DNA from: Melampsora larici-populina 98AG31
Lineage: Eukaryota; Basidiomycota; Pucciniomycetes; Pucciniales; Melampsoraceae
Length of the DNA: 64,000 nt
Direction of reading: 5' to 3'
NCBI RefSeq assembly: GCF_000204055.1
Contig: NW_006768827.1
Location: 26,254 to 90,253, forward strand
In this document: in pieces, positions 35,488-48,288 of the stretch
How positions within the stretch are numbered: the first letter of the stretch is position 1
Layout of the letters: every line of letters starts with the position of its first letter
Program-made: the position numbers and the translations under genes
The notes under the pieces: generated by a model
What the model was told of the DNA's origin: nothing
What the model saw: the letters and a program-made list of their open reading frames with translations, nothing else
The model's database searches: none

Positions 35488-38481
35488 GATGAAATAGGAT
35501 AAAAAATCAAGAGAATTTGGAATGAAAATTGGGAGTATAGGCGATTTGGAATGAGCAGGTAGTATGCGGCGGGATGAGGGTCGTAGTGATTTGAATCTTA
35601 AAGGGGTTTTATGTATCAAGAGATGGCGGTTGAAGAAATGGCCTTTTATGAACTGAAAGAACAAATAGGGCTAGACTAAGACCAAAAAAAAAGTTGAGTA
35701 GAATCTACAATCAAACCTGACCCTCAGACTTAGAAGATGGAAAGATGATAAGACCAGATTGTAAAATAGGGGAGTTTACACGATAAAAAGAAAAAAGTAT
35801 AAAGTGTAAATTGTTGGGAAATGGTAAATGTGTTTGAAGAAGTTTAGGGAAAAGAACCTCCTAAGGTATCTTTAAACGCAGTGTCAAGGAGTCAAACAGA
35901 ATATTTCAAGGTCAGTTAAAAAGTCTTTTCAAGTAAATTGATTTCAAAGACGAGTGCTTCTTTTAAAATGGCTTGCTATGAATTGTAATACTAACTTACC
36001 TGATCAATCAAGCAAAACAAATGACCTCAAGATTAGAATTGATGTTTGATTAATGAGATCAAAAGAGTTGTCTTACGCACGGATGGTAGTGATAATTGGA
36101 CTCCAAGATCTTGGATAATTGTGTCGGGTGAACTGGAACAAGAAACGATGACGCTGAGGAATGTATGCGCTGAAGGAGTTCAATTGAAAGAAGCACGCGA
36201 CGGAGAGAACGCCGGACAGAAGTATTTTGAAATTGGCGTTAAAAAAACTTGAGAAGTTTGACGTAAAAGCTAATATACCAGAGCTAATTGATCGAAGCAG
36301 ACAAGGATTCTTTATCTTTTTTATGAAGGTGAGAGATCGATTTCTTGTCTCTGTGTGTGTGTGGGTGTTTTTTGATTTGTCGGGTTAGTTGTTTCAGTTT
36401 GAGTTTGATCTGGGTGTTCACTGTCAGTGTGAAAGAAGTATGAAGGATAAAACTCACGTCTTTATAATCCGTCCGTCACTCCCACTCTACAAGACTGAGT
36501 CAAATCTTTCTTCTTTCCTAGAGATACTCGAGTCTCGAGGCGATGCAACTCTTGTGGAACGTGATCTGCGAAATGTATGCTTGATTAGGTGTTAATGATG
36601 GAATCATCGGGTAATCTTTCTTATTATTTTTTTTTTCATTTCTTATTTCTTATTTCTAAGTCTAATGATGATTCACCTTTTCTCCTTTTTTTTTGTCATA
36701 AAAAACCTTTTTAGATTTAAATTAAGAATGATGAGACTTGAAATAACTATTTCTTCCATAAAGATCAATAACAGTCTTATAAGAAATCTTGATCAAATGA
36801 CCCATCACAAAACCAAAAAAAAAAAGATTAACCATCATCATACATACATAGCATTAGAGCTGTGTAAACTCGATACTCTTAAATCCTTCGGTATAACTAT
36901 CATGATTCATCGGTTAAACTGATTTATTCTCATCTTTTTGAAAGAAAAAAAAACTTTATCATCTCATGAAACTTTAAACACCTCATCGCCTTCAACTCTC
37001 ATCATTCCCCGGCCAGATATACCAATTCATCCCGGGATCCACCGGCATATCCTTTAAGAAGATGGAAATCACATTCGTAAATGCGCGTGTTGGTAGGAGC
37101 GAGTTGGAGTATCATTCCTGATTCCTAAGGCTAAAGGAAAAAGCTGTGATTAAGTTCTTAATGCATCCGATTCCCTTCATCTACTCATCCATCTTCTTAG
37201 AGTCCATTATATTCCCGAACATCAAAGTTCATCTCTTCATCAATTCTTCGTTGAATGGAATGTATCCTATGACCCTCTAAGCTTTAACGCCGATCACATC
37301 CGCCGCTATAATCTGAGCATGTTTTACAATACGTCATCTTATCTCTTTCTCGCCTGTTTGAGTCTCATGATATACCCTTCTTAACCCAAGATGAATCACA
37401 TATTGTTCGGCTTCATCATGCACAGCCAGTTCTAGCGAGACGATTATATATATATATAATCTCATATTTATATAACAAGCTAAGGCATCAAGTTTCAAGA
37501 TTTTGATGCCAAGAGTCGACAAAAAAAGTAACACTTATCTTTGTACATACACATTTGTGAATGGAACACCGAGTCATGAGAACACGAGAGGAATCAAACC
37601 ATATGCGTACCACGAATTTTCTGACTAGGATTGGTGACTTTGTGAATGCAAGCATGCGGGATCAAAATTAGACTCTCGGTGCTTCTGGTCTTCCATTACA
37701 CAGCCTCTTTCACACCTGTTACACATAAACAGGCTTTACACCGCGCATTCATTCACCTCGGTCAACATTGGAGATGAGGTGGGCTTCAGAGGAGCTTGAT
37801 GAGTTTATATGCGCTATTCAGGGCTTAGGGGAACTGTCCAATGATCCCCTAAGATTTGCCTCCGGAAAAATCATGAACCTATGACTCCTTCCTGTGTTCA
37901 TGTATCACACCAGAACAGGTATCAGCAAGATTGATGTGCTGGGGGATATAAAATGGATGAATACATACTTGAAGCATGCAGGTGATATCCCAGGTTTAAA
38001 GTCTTTTAAATTTCATGAGAGAAGTTGACCGCTCTCTCTCTCAGTACATGTGGGCAGATTCTACCCCAGCATCTCATGAAACATCAGCTTAGGGAATCCG
38101 AAGTTTGTGCTCAATCAACTGATTCAGCATGTCTGTTTCTCTCGAAAGATTGCACCAAAAGGTGAGAAGGGCTCCCCAGCTATAGTTGGAAACGTGAGAT
38201 CAAAGTAAATTTGTAAATGGTATTTTATTCAATCATTGAAATATTGTCAGTATCATGTACCACAAAAGATGGACGTGAAAATGTTTAATATCATACAGCT
38301 ACGCTAAGGATAAGTTCTGTATCGTCTTATTTCATTTCATGCAATAATTATAGATGTCTGATGGTCCACTTTAAAAAAGAAACATTGCACAAACGGAGGG
38401 TGTCCACCTCAAGATTGGTGATGAGAGGCACAGCCAACGCATACACACATGTGGAAAACGAGTTGCGTTATCATCTTTGAT
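35488..38481. other. 3-kb intergenic region without a recognisable gene
   Basis: Apart from the open Rheb-frame continuation up to 35664, only short frames are present (for example 36046-36252 and 36665-36922) and none has a recognisable domain. Simple repeats include (TG)n near 36353 and (TA)n near 37447. It must hold the promoter of the Rheb gene and the 3' flank of the GMPP gene. Confidence 0.4.
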
Positions 38482-39869
38482 CTACATCACGATTGCTGGT
38501 TCAGTGATCGAAGCCGAGATGGATTTATGGGGCAAGACTGTTGGGCGATGAGAGAGACAATGATCAATGGAATGGAATGCGAAGCAGTGAGTGGTATAGA
38601 TTTTACCTGATGCTCCATTGACGAGCAATTCATCCTTGATGTTGACATCTTCTCCCAGTACAGTCGTGTTATCACATCGGACCCATCGACCAACGGTAGA
38701 GTTCCATCCGATACTGAAAGAGAGTTAGGTAGCAGTGAGAATGCGATGATGAATGGGATAGAAAAAGCGAGGCTGTATTTGGATACTAACATTGAGCTCT
38801 TGACCCATGAATGGTCCTTGACTCGTGCTCCTTCCATGATCACACATCTCTGAAGCCGAGCACCTTTACCGATCACACACTTTGGTCCGATCACTACATT
38901 CGGTCCAATCATAGCTGTGGGATCTATGACCGCTGTAGGATCAACGAGCACATTTCCTCCGACGATCCATTTGTGATTATGCTGGTCCATAATTTGAGAG
39001 TCGCCGATCGCTGTAAGATGACCAAGGTATAGACAAGTACCCGAGATAAAATCTTTAGGCTGTCCAATGTCCATCCAGAAACCTTCAAGATCCATACAAT
39101 GGAGCTGTGAGTCGTTAACCATAGCCGGGAATGTTTCCTTCTCAATCGATGTTGGTTTTAATTCAATCCTGTCCAAGACCTTAGGGCTGAAAATATAGAT
39201 TCCAGCATTGATCCGATTGCCGACGAATTCAACTGGCTTCTCAACAAAGCGATCGATCTCTGAACTATTTGGGACTTGTACGACCACACCGTATTTTGAA
39301 GGTTCGTCAACTTTAGTGACCATGATAGTACCCTCCTTACCGTGGGCTTGATGGAATGAGGCAAGTTGTTTGAGGGGGTAGCTGCAAGTGACATCAGAGT
39401 TGAGGACAAAAAAGGGTGAATCATCCTTTCCCAGGATATCTCGGGCTAAAGCGAGTGGACCAGCTAGAGAGACCGAAAGAAATCAAGTGGTTAGAATACT
39501 GTTGCATCAGATCCTAAAAAAATGGAAGCAGGCGATGTAACAGACCAGTGTCCAACGGCTCAGTTTCAACACTGAATGTGATTCGAATCCCGTACTTTTC
39601 CTCGGTATCTTTCAACACAGCCACCATCACCTCTGGTCGGTAGTTTACCGCCAAAACGATCTCGTCGACCCCAGCCTAAAAGAGTCAAAGCCCGTTAGGA
39701 GTGCAGGATGAAGGAATACACACAAGTTATCAAGACTTACAGCTACAAGAGCTTCGATTTGATGAACAATCATCGGCTTGTTGCAGAACTCGACCAATGG
39801 CTTGGGTAAAGTCAAGGTCAAAGGACGAAGCCTAGTACCAAATCCACCGACAAGGATAATAGCTTTCAT
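38482..39869 (-). CDS. MPG1: Mannose-1-phosphate guanylyltransferase (GDP-mannose pyrophosphorylase)
   Basis: Five exons (39869-39741, 39675-39546, 39463-38791, 38713-38607, 38537-38482) splice in frame to 364 residues, the normal length. The amino end [19 protein letters not shown] is the nucleotide-binding signature, with [13 protein letters not shown] behind it; FVLNSDV, EKP, NAGIYIF and FWMDIGQP are further catalytic-domain blocks. The C-terminal part has hexapeptide repeats of a left-handed beta helix ([19 protein letters not shown]) and ends SITEPAIVM. The enzyme makes GDP-mannose from GTP and mannose-1-phosphate in the cytosol for N- and O-glycosylation, GPI anchors and cell-wall mannan. 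No defect seen; a conserved housekeeping gene. Confidence 0.96.
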
Positions 39870-41097
39870 GATTGAAGATGAGATGAAGAAGAATTAAAGA
39901 CTTGATGAACAAAACTTAATGTATCGTAAAAAGTTGATTGGAACGACTGTGAGAACTGTGAGGATGAAGAGGATGAAAATTAGATTTCTGATAGGGATGT
40001 TAAAAGGAATAAAGAAAGCTCAGAAGTGGGTTGGTGGTGATCGGTGAATGGGGTTGTGCGTTTACATGAAATCAGTTGTGGCTTTAAAGCCTCCTCAACC
40101 TAATTACACGTACACACAGCACTCTAACTAGTGGGTCTGTCACACTTGTGTTTATCTGATGTTCATCTCAATTTGTGGCAGTGTTTCCTAATTTTCCTCC
40201 AACAAATTCGGTTCCGGATGGAGACTTTTTTTGAATTCCGTTACATGAGTTCGTGGACCCCTCTTCATAACTTTGAACCCTTAACCTCTAACCCTTTTGG
40301 GCTGAAGGATTGAAAAGAGCATTTCAAAAAAGAATCCAATCTCTACAATCGGGCGGGAACACATTCGGGCTGACATGGTGACCAACAACTCTATGAGACA
40401 AGCAAGGGTACCCCTGCAAAAGAATTGGGATTCGAGATGAATCGCTCAGTTTGAGTACTATATCCTGAGTACTTGATGATTGTCAAGTTTTCATACACCA
40501 AATCAACCAACGAAGATGACATCATGGGTATCAGACGGACATTTCATGATGGTTATTGGCCTCGCTCAGGTCCTGCTAATTGCCCAAACTTAACAATTCC
40601 TCCTAGCTCGCGAGGCTTCGAGAGAGGTCATGGCCCCATGATGAACTCCATTGCAGAAAGATTCCATCTCACAAGGATAGATCGGGCGAGGACTCAAATC
40701 ATATCCTGAGGCCAAACCATCTACGGTAGCGGCAAGTTCACCTGATCTCCTAGTCTAGCTATTAGATACGCACCACCTAGATCATCGACGAGCTTTTGTG
40801 ATGCCTCGCATTTTCACATCAGCAATTTCGAGCGACAAATCATGATGTACTTCGTGCCATATTTGTTGGTCAGGAACCCAATTTCCCAGTGTTTGGCATC
40901 TGGGACAAGGGCATCCACAAGCAAGCTCCAAATTATGGGGACCCATTTGACAAACAAGCAGCTCCAGAGTCCACACCAAAAACCTGGTTCACCTGATCTG
41001 CCCATGTATGGCCTGGACATGATGAGCCTTCAACTTATACTTTCAATCAACATAACACCCTTTTGATGCAATTAGTGATGAATACAATCAGCCAACC
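39870..41097. other. Intergenic region left of the 21-kb element
   Basis: Contains the GMPP promoter region and some short frames (for example 40473-40709) with no recognisable domain. The target duplication ATGTGCCCA at 41098-41106 ends it. Confidence 0.4.
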
Positions 41098-41106
41098 ATG
41101 TGCCCA

Positions 41107-41317
41107 TAAGCTTAACTAAGCCCCTCTCGCGCGGCTGCGTCCGCGCCCCTCGAAGAGGGGCTTACAACTGACTCGAGTTTTTTGGCTGGTGAGCTCCAAA
41201 AGTTAAGTCCCCTTATGTTGTTTTTTGGACTTCTACTCAAACCCTCACCGTAGAAATTTGTGACCTTCAGGTATGTTCATCTTCATGAGATGCTACACAT
41301 TCTCATACAACTTTTAT
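41107..41317 (+). repeat. Left terminal inverted repeat, 211 bp
   Basis: Reverse complement of 62086-62296 with no difference found by eye. It contains an internal hairpin: TAAGCCCCTCT at 41117-41127 pairs with AGAGGGGCTTA at 41154-41164, and CGCGG pairs with CCGCG in the loop. Confidence 0.93.
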
Positions 41318-41932
41318 CCACCACTCAGCTCTGTGACGCTTTCAGGAGAAGTTGCCAGATCTGATTGTTATGTCTTCCTGTAACAGCCTAAGAGGGCCTG
41401 TACAGGCCTTCCACAAGATTTGGAATTTTTATGCTCGCCTCAAACTTATGACAAAATGGAAAAAAATAAAACCCTTAACAACGGACTACCAAAACCCTTT
41501 GGAGAGTTATGTGGTACGTCTTTAAGTTCCACAAGTAGACACATGCCTATTAAGGAGCACCGAAGAAACCGGGGAATGATTCTGGGAATTTGGGAATTGG
41601 TACTTTTTTGGGACTCTGGTAATACAGGCTCATACAGCCCCCTATATAAGCATAAATAAGCATATTACATGTGAGCCGGCACAAACCTCCTAATCCCTTC
41701 GTCCAAAACCATAACCACTCTTATGTAAATACCATGCTGAGCTTTCACAGCTCAGCATACTTGGCCTCCACTTCCCAATTGGGATAGCACCCCCGTGTTT
41801 CAAGAGAATTTTTGTGCTTCATCACTTAACTTTTTTCCTCAAGATCTATCTCGCCACGATGAGCCGATCGCCTCTGCTTGAGTTCAGCCCGACAACCTCA
41901 ACCAACCTCATATCACATCATCGATTGACAGC
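41318..41932. other. Non-coding left flank inside the 21-kb element
   Basis: Sequence between the left TIR and the GRF-like gene; presumably its promoter and leader. A small frame from the ATG at 41859 (MSRSPLLEF) overlaps the first exon in another frame. Confidence 0.4.
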
Positions 41933-44029
41933 ATGGTCGTTGCCACTCTCATCAAGGCCAAATATCGACTCGTCAACCCTGATTTACCGCTACCTCTCCC
42001 TACCCGCCGTGGGCCAGTAGGCGTCCTTTGCCCGGTGTGTACGACGCCTATGAAATACCTCAAATCGAATGAGGATTCGTGGCTGATTGGGGTGAGTCCA
42101 AACCTCAACATCGTTGCGTACATTTATTGGTTACAACTGAGCTGACACATCTTCGCCTCCCCAGTGCCCCACTCCCAACAACTCGCATAATTGGAAGTGG
42201 TGGCGCTGTGACCAGCTGAATCACGAGCTTGCCCTCATCAACCTAGGCGCACCGAGGCCAATCATCTCATCCAAGTCTGACTGGGGTCCACGGGTCTCAC
42301 CCTCTGGCCAGCATCTCGAACCAAAGCCAGTTCGCAATCACCACGATTGCAACCCCTTTCACCCCTACTTGCAACGACCTCAGGTCGAGAATACCACGAC
42401 CCATCATACCTCAGCTCGCGCTCCGCGCTCTAAACCGGTTGTGAAGTGCCAACGATCCCTCGAGGGGCCAACGGCTCAAAGCCACAAGAGCGCCGCCAAC
42501 AAAGCGTGTCTGTCGCAGTACTGCCTCAATGTATAGATGATGACCCCTACCTTTTTGTTGAAATCTCGTTGTTTTCTTTTGCAGTGTTGCCTAGCTTATG
42601 GGTCACCTCTGTGTCGGCAACACCCTCGCACTTCCACAAGTGGCGGCACCCCGCCCCACCAACGGCACGACTTGAGCACCACGAGCCTTAATCGCCTGTT
42701 AAGCAACCCAAGCGATCCAACTACCTCCGGCACCGACTCTGCCGCCATCATCCCAGCCCAATCAAGAGCGCCAGCCTCGCAAAGCCAACCTCATCAGTGG
42801 GCGCAGGCGTCCAATTCCTTGGGCCGCCGCATCGACGTTGAATCTGTGGCTCTGATTCAACAGCTCCGCGCTCAGCGAGACCGAGAAGCAGAGTTGAGGG
42901 CAAATAGCCTGATTGACGAAAAGAACATGGTCACAATCCACCTATGGGTTAACGTGAGTAGAATTAGTAAACGTTTTAATCATAAGCTGATGACTACCTT
43001 ATTTGCAGAATAATGAAAAGCAGGCTATAACCGCAAAGTTTCCACAATGGCCACTTGCTCGCCTCGATCAAAGCCCACTGTTGGTACAGGCAGTCATTAA
43101 GGCTGTGGGCTCACAATGGAACCAAGCGCTCAGCTTTTGGGACAAGCAAATCTACGCCTGGGTAAATACCTTCCTGTATAAATACCTAATGTATACCATG
43201 ACGGGTGACGGCACCTGACATACCTTATGACCATCCCTTAGCATGACACACTAGCGAGTTATCCACATCGATTCTCTAGTCGCACTATAGTAGTGCGACT
43301 ACAGACTGTCACCGTTCCTGAAAATGCGATACCGCCCGCAATGCGAAACCCTACTACGACCCAACCACCACCCTGTGCCAAAGAATATCGATCAAGTTCA
43401 GACCTTCCGCCGATATACGACATGCCTTTGTCATTGCCACCTGCCACTATTGAGTTCGATGGCCATGAAAGCCAAGTCGCTGCTGAACTTGACTCTACAG
43501 CGTCCCACCTTTCACTGGCGACGACGACGCGACGTCTACTCGGACATGAGCAAACCCCCAGTACACCGAGTACCAACATAGATTCAACTCAGCCACTCAA
43601 TGATGACATTGAGGCCGAGGTAGAGCGAACAAACCATGCCGAGTTAGTACGGCCTGCCTGCATCTTAACACGTGATTGCCTGAAATTGAGATCCATTGTT
43701 TAAACAGGCCCTCCTCTTCAATGACGCTGAAGAAGCGCTGGCCACCAACAAACTCACCCGTCTCCAGCCTGCTGGAATGGTATCAGGAGACTGTAAACGG
43801 CAATGTCAAGCAGAAGTGGATGACGCGTTGGGGCGGTGAATGGCAGTTGAAACCATCTACTATGTATAGATACCGACTTTGGATTGATGAAGTCACCTAC
43901 CTGCGGTTTCATGCCAAGTACGGCTCACTACCACAGGCTTCTGTGGGCGAGGCTCGCGACTTCTACAAGGCCGAGTTTAATAAAGTGGCGTATGTCAAGG
44001 CCAGAGATGTGACGGCGCCTTGTAAGTGA
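41933..44029 (+). CDS. GRF-like zinc-finger protein of the 21-kb element
   Basis: The ATG at 41933 opens an exon with CPVC at about residue 33 ending at a GTGAGT donor. The next exon gives GCP and HNWKWWRC, so the joined cluster (C-x2-C, C, C with aromatic W-W) resembles a GRF zinc finger, a domain that binds single-stranded nucleic acid. Further exons with GT..AG borders follow: 42155-42529, a Ser/Thr/Pro-rich region 42586-42954 with a coiled-coil-like VALIQQLRAQRDREAELRA, 43009-43160, and a last part to about 44029 (frame TMYRYRLWIDEVTYL). Exon borders after 43160 are unsettled. The protein is the leftmost gene of the element. Role unknown; a DNA-binding accessory factor is an inference. 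Confidence 0.5.
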
Positions 44030-44350
44030 CACTGTGTTTCATAAGTACGTATTCAAAATTTAAAAACCTGTTTACTAACAATTTTTGAATTTTTCAACGC
44101 TCTCTCATACTTCTCATACTCCAATGATTGCAGGACCCATAAGTGGAATTCTCTTCTGGTTCTCTCACGAAATTGTGGTGATACTTCTGATGTGCACAAT
44201 GCCATTAAGTACTGAAAGAGATCTGTGAGGATTTAATGCAACCATACAACAAGGGTAACGGGGAGCCCAGCGCAATACAGATTTGTCTTTGATTGTAGCA
44301 CATTCATGTTTGGTAGTATCATGTCGCAGAATCTTTCATGCACCCACCAA

Positions 44351-45277
44351 TCATTCCACCCATACCACGTTCCCTTTGACCACATTACCATGAGCCACGT
44401 CTTCCCCATCTTCGGTCACAGCTATTTCGGCATGTTGCATAACCTATCCATCATATGAGATTTGAGTCAGTGAGCGAATCATCATCTGAGATGATGATTA
44501 CAATTGAAAGGCGCACTTGGACAATGAAGCGTTTAGATTGTGGATCTTGGGAAACAAGGGTTCCTTGGAAATAAACAGAGGACCCTTTCTTGATGTACCT
44601 CGCCTCCTTCAACGCAGGAGTGAAATATCCAAAGCGATATATGATCTCAAAAGAAACAGACTTGTTTCCCTGAGCAACGAACAAATTGGGTCAGTCTTGT
44701 CTCAATGAATATATGAACGGGTATGAACGGGTGCTTGCTTACTCTAGGGTCAAATCCCTCGTGTTCGGCTTCAACCGTAAGATGAAATTCTTCATCTTCA
44801 TTGTCGTTGTCAAGAGAAACATTTACCACCTTCCCAATTGCACTCATTGTTGTTTTTCCAGCAATTGATTCATGGTCAGGAGCCGAAGAGCAGATTTTGC
44901 TCTGAGTAAGCTCGCTGTGCTTAATGAAAGCTTCGCCAGTCGATTTTTGTCCTAAGTCCCCAGACAAATGATAGGTGTGATCGCGGCGAAGCAAGTCGGA
45001 TGGCAAGTTAAATCCAAAGGCCTCGAGCGGCACGGTGAAGGTCTTCCCTTCAGCATCCACAAGCACAAGATCGGTTGCAGTTCCGCGCCATGCCATTCCG
45101 GTTTTGGCGGGGTCAACTGGCACCGGCTAGAGGTGGAAAGCGTCAGAGATAGATAGATAAGTAGAAATCCAAGAAATAAGGTCAATAATCAACGTGAAAT
45201 AGAGTCATAATGTCTTATCTTACATCGGCGGTTGCACGTAGGATTGCACCAATTACTGCTTTGTAAGAGAGAACCAT
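44351..45277 (-). CDS. Small predicted OB-fold-like protein of the 21-kb element
   Basis: Four exons: 45277 to about 45224 (MVLSYKAVIGAILRA), about 45126-44746, about 44681-44518, and about 44444-44351, ending NVVWVE. The protein has about 230 residues and is rich in alternating beta patterns: TFTVPLEAF, TYHLSGDL, AIGKVVNVSL, EFHLTVEAEHE, SVSFEIIYRF, SSVYFQGTLVS and RFIVQV. This spacing, with a glycine at the start of the strand GKVVNVSL, looks like an OB-fold beta barrel as in single-strand DNA-binding proteins. No family signature is certain. Neighbouring helicase and transposase genes make a DNA-processing role plausible. Confidence 0.45.
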
Positions 45278-45648
45278 GGTGATAGTAATACGAGATGAGG
45301 CGATGTCAGATCAGATATGTGTGTTGACAGATATGCGGTCTTTATGGGGTGGCTCATATAAATTATCATCATATAAATTATCACGCTCATCACCATTCAT
45401 AGGGTAGGGATTGGAACATGGGTCTACCCTACCACCACTCAAGGGTCCAAGGGAGGGAGGGGTGCTATAAGGGACACACTCATGATGAGACATTGTACCA
45501 GGAGGATAAACCCCTTCTTGAAAGGGTTCACGTCGGGAGGTGTTATACAGATCAATCACATTTTTTTCACTTGATTGAATTGGAATCGCTTGTTTCTTTA
45601 CTTGCAACGGTTTTAAGACAGACAAGGACGACGACAGAAGTAATAAAA

Positions 45649-47929
45649 TCATTTTAGAACCCCCTCACCGATAAACTCCATCCCTTTTCTTTTTTCCAAT
45701 TTTTTAGTCAACCACGCGTTCCTCAAAAAGATCATTTCTTCTAAAAATAGATTGTAATGCAACGGGTGCATGTTCCGGCACATCGATGCATATCCACCAA
45801 ACCAAATGTTAGTCAGTTCTGCTGCAGACGCGTTGAAAATCCATTGACCTCCCTCTTGAATATCAGGGAAGAGATGAGGGTCAGTGAAGAGTTTACAGAA
45901 TTCATCTGATTCTGCGTGCGACCGGTGGTGGAAGGGATCCACCGGGATCACAGTGCCCAGGAAGCGGCTTCGGTCGTTATCCCCGTGGTAGATGTGTTCA
46001 GTCAACCTGCACGCATTGTCGTAGAATACGACCTCCGGCATTCCTTGGGGGAACGTTTCCTCAAGGAAGTCCTGCGCGTACAACCCAAATGATTTTGAAA
46101 ACAATGAAAGTCAGTAAATTCAGTGTTACGGTGTCCAGTTGAGATTGGCTGCTCACCTTAACAGCACTTACGGACTCCGCATTGTAAAAAGTCTTCCTCG
46201 CTAGAATTATCCCACAAGGCCCGACTATAAGCTGCTCATTGTGAGTTCGAGATCTTGATAACAAATATTTGCCGGATGCCTGTGACTGGCCTCCGTCCCG
46301 GGCGGCCTCGTGAGACCTCTGCGACTCGTCAGCTTGACGCAAACTATCCAGGTCTTGAAACTCAGCGGTTTCGGGGTTTAAATGCACGGTGGGGTCGGTG
46401 GGAAGATTTGTGCCAGGTCGAGTTAGGATAGACGTCAGAGAAAAATTGCCCGTGACGCGTTTGTTGAAATCTGCCCATGCTTTAATGTGGTCCTCATCAT
46501 AGCAAGTCTCCATTCCCGATTCACAGAATCTTTGGCAAGGCTGGGCCCGGCAGCGATTCCCGAGTAAAGCGAAGTGCAGTGGGCAGTATCGATCATTGAT
46601 GTTGTCCAACTGGCGTGTACACGGCCCTTCAGGCATTGGATGTCCCGAACTACGAGCGACTTCTTGCAATTGTTCCGTAGACGCGCTGCACCGCCAATGG
46701 CCCAACGTCACCCCATCAGTGACCACCGCGCGAATGGCTGTTAAACACCGAAGGCGACGTTAGTCATCCATCCGCAACATGAGAGCCGTTCGTTGGTATC
46801 ACTTACTTTTCCAGAAAGGTTCACTGGTCTCAGGGTCGGTGCCATCAGGTAAAATACGAACACAACTTGAGCAAAAGTGGTCGCGGTACTTTGTACCTTC
46901 AATCAGTAACACATCTAAGTGTGATTTGATAGCGGCCTCGAAACGGAGGTTATTGGTTCCACTGGAGCTAACCACTAACTGGGTGCCTCTACGGTCGGCG
47001 TGCTTTATTAAGGAATGCAGCACAAGCCCGTGACGACACTCTTCTTCCGACATCGAAGGACTGAACAACTGGCTGGGTGTGAAAGACGGGGGAGGCGAGT
47101 CGTCTACGAAAATGGTGTTGAACCAATTCACAAGGTTGAAATGGCTGACACTGAGCGCACAAAAAAACGTTAATCAACATTGTTTCAAAAGGGCGTGGTT
47201 AAGCAGAAATGAACTCAAATGAACTCACTGGCCTAACATCTGCAAAACTCGGAACATGTAGACCAGACGGGTGGTCATGTAATAATGACAATGGACATGA
47301 AGGTAATCTTTGTTGCGTTCCATCGTGTGCGTGTAATAATGTTGGTCGCTGTCTCGCGTGTAGAAGCTTGGCCTGTACATTGTTTCGCAATGGGGATCTA
47401 AAGAAATACGATTACATAGTTGATGAGGTTTAGCACCAAATGCATTCCAATGAAATTGCTTACTTGAACAATTTAGTATGACAGTCTGAACAGGGTGCAT
47501 GCCATCGATGTCGTGTAGGTAGCCGTCCAGGCGTGAATGGACGTGTAACGGGTATGAATGGTCTGGTGTGCATAGAATGCACTTGGAAAGCGGTGATCGT
47601 AAGAATCTTTCCGGCATTTGAGTGGTTAGATGCTGTTGTAGGCCAAACTCGCGGATTAAAGCGTTTGTGTCGATTCGGCATGAGCGTAGAATTGGATAAG
47701 AAAGACGCCAAAGGTGAGCCATATGTGTATGTGTTGAGGGACCAGAAAGAGCGGATTGCATAAATGGTATCACAGGATTGCGAGTCGGTGTGAGACGTAA
47801 TGAATCGGCGGCCTGGTGATCTACTTCAGCCGCAAGTGACACGAACCGTACGAAGTCTCCTACAGTGAGAGTTGCGGCAAGGTGTGGGGACTGGGTGATG
47901 ATTTGCAAGGTGAAATCTCGTAAAAGCAT
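45649..47929 (-). CDS. KDZ-family transposase with CxC5/CxC6 cysteine clusters
   Basis: A multi-exon minus-strand gene from the ATG at 47929 to a TGA at 45649. The amino part MLLRDFTLQIITQSP... leads to CILCTPD, VILNC and CETMYRPSFY, a CxC5-like cluster. The exon around 46726-46150 has CPLHFALLGNRCRAQPC with further Cys, a CxC6-like cluster, plus TDGVTLGHW and QLIVGPCGIILARKTF. The last exon has VVFYDNACRL and SAAELTNIWFGGY, the DDE-type acidic positions. These blocks match Kyakuja-Dileera-Zisupton transposases of basidiomycetes, RNase H-fold enzymes that excise and insert DNA. It is head to head with the helicase. I saw no stop inside the exons, so it may be active and the likely mover of the element. 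Confidence 0.8.
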
Positions 47930-48288
47930 TGGCGGTATGGTGAGTCGATCAGTCAGTTATTAGTGGGCGGTATGGTGGGTCAGTAGCTTCAGTTAATAGG
48001 ATGTTGAGGTCGAGGCAATAGGGTGATGGAGGATATGAATGATCACCCATGTCACCGACGCGGACATCCAAAGACCACACATACCAGCGCTTAAGATACG
48101 TCGGATTTTACTGCGGTTAAATGGACAAAAGGTTTTGGTTAGGCTCAAAATAGGTCCGTATTTACATACACGGACGCTGCTATAATCCCATGAATTCATG
48201 GCTCATGAGAGGTGTGTCCCAGAATACCAGAATCCCAGACGAGTCCCAGGCGCCCCCCCGCTTCTTCGGTCTACCGGCCTATTAGCAC
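47930..48288. promoter_or_regulatory. Shared upstream region of transposase and helicase
   Basis: 359 bp between two divergent start codons, ATG at 47929 (-) and 48289 (+). The only frame in it, 47993-48199 (-), looks incidental. It presumably holds both promoters, which would allow joint regulation. No specific site can be named. Confidence 0.5.

Noticed and set aside
35665..38481. Small frames such as 36046-36252, 36389-36595 and 37334-37534
   Set aside because: No domain, no splice context linking them, and length expected by chance in AT-rich DNA.
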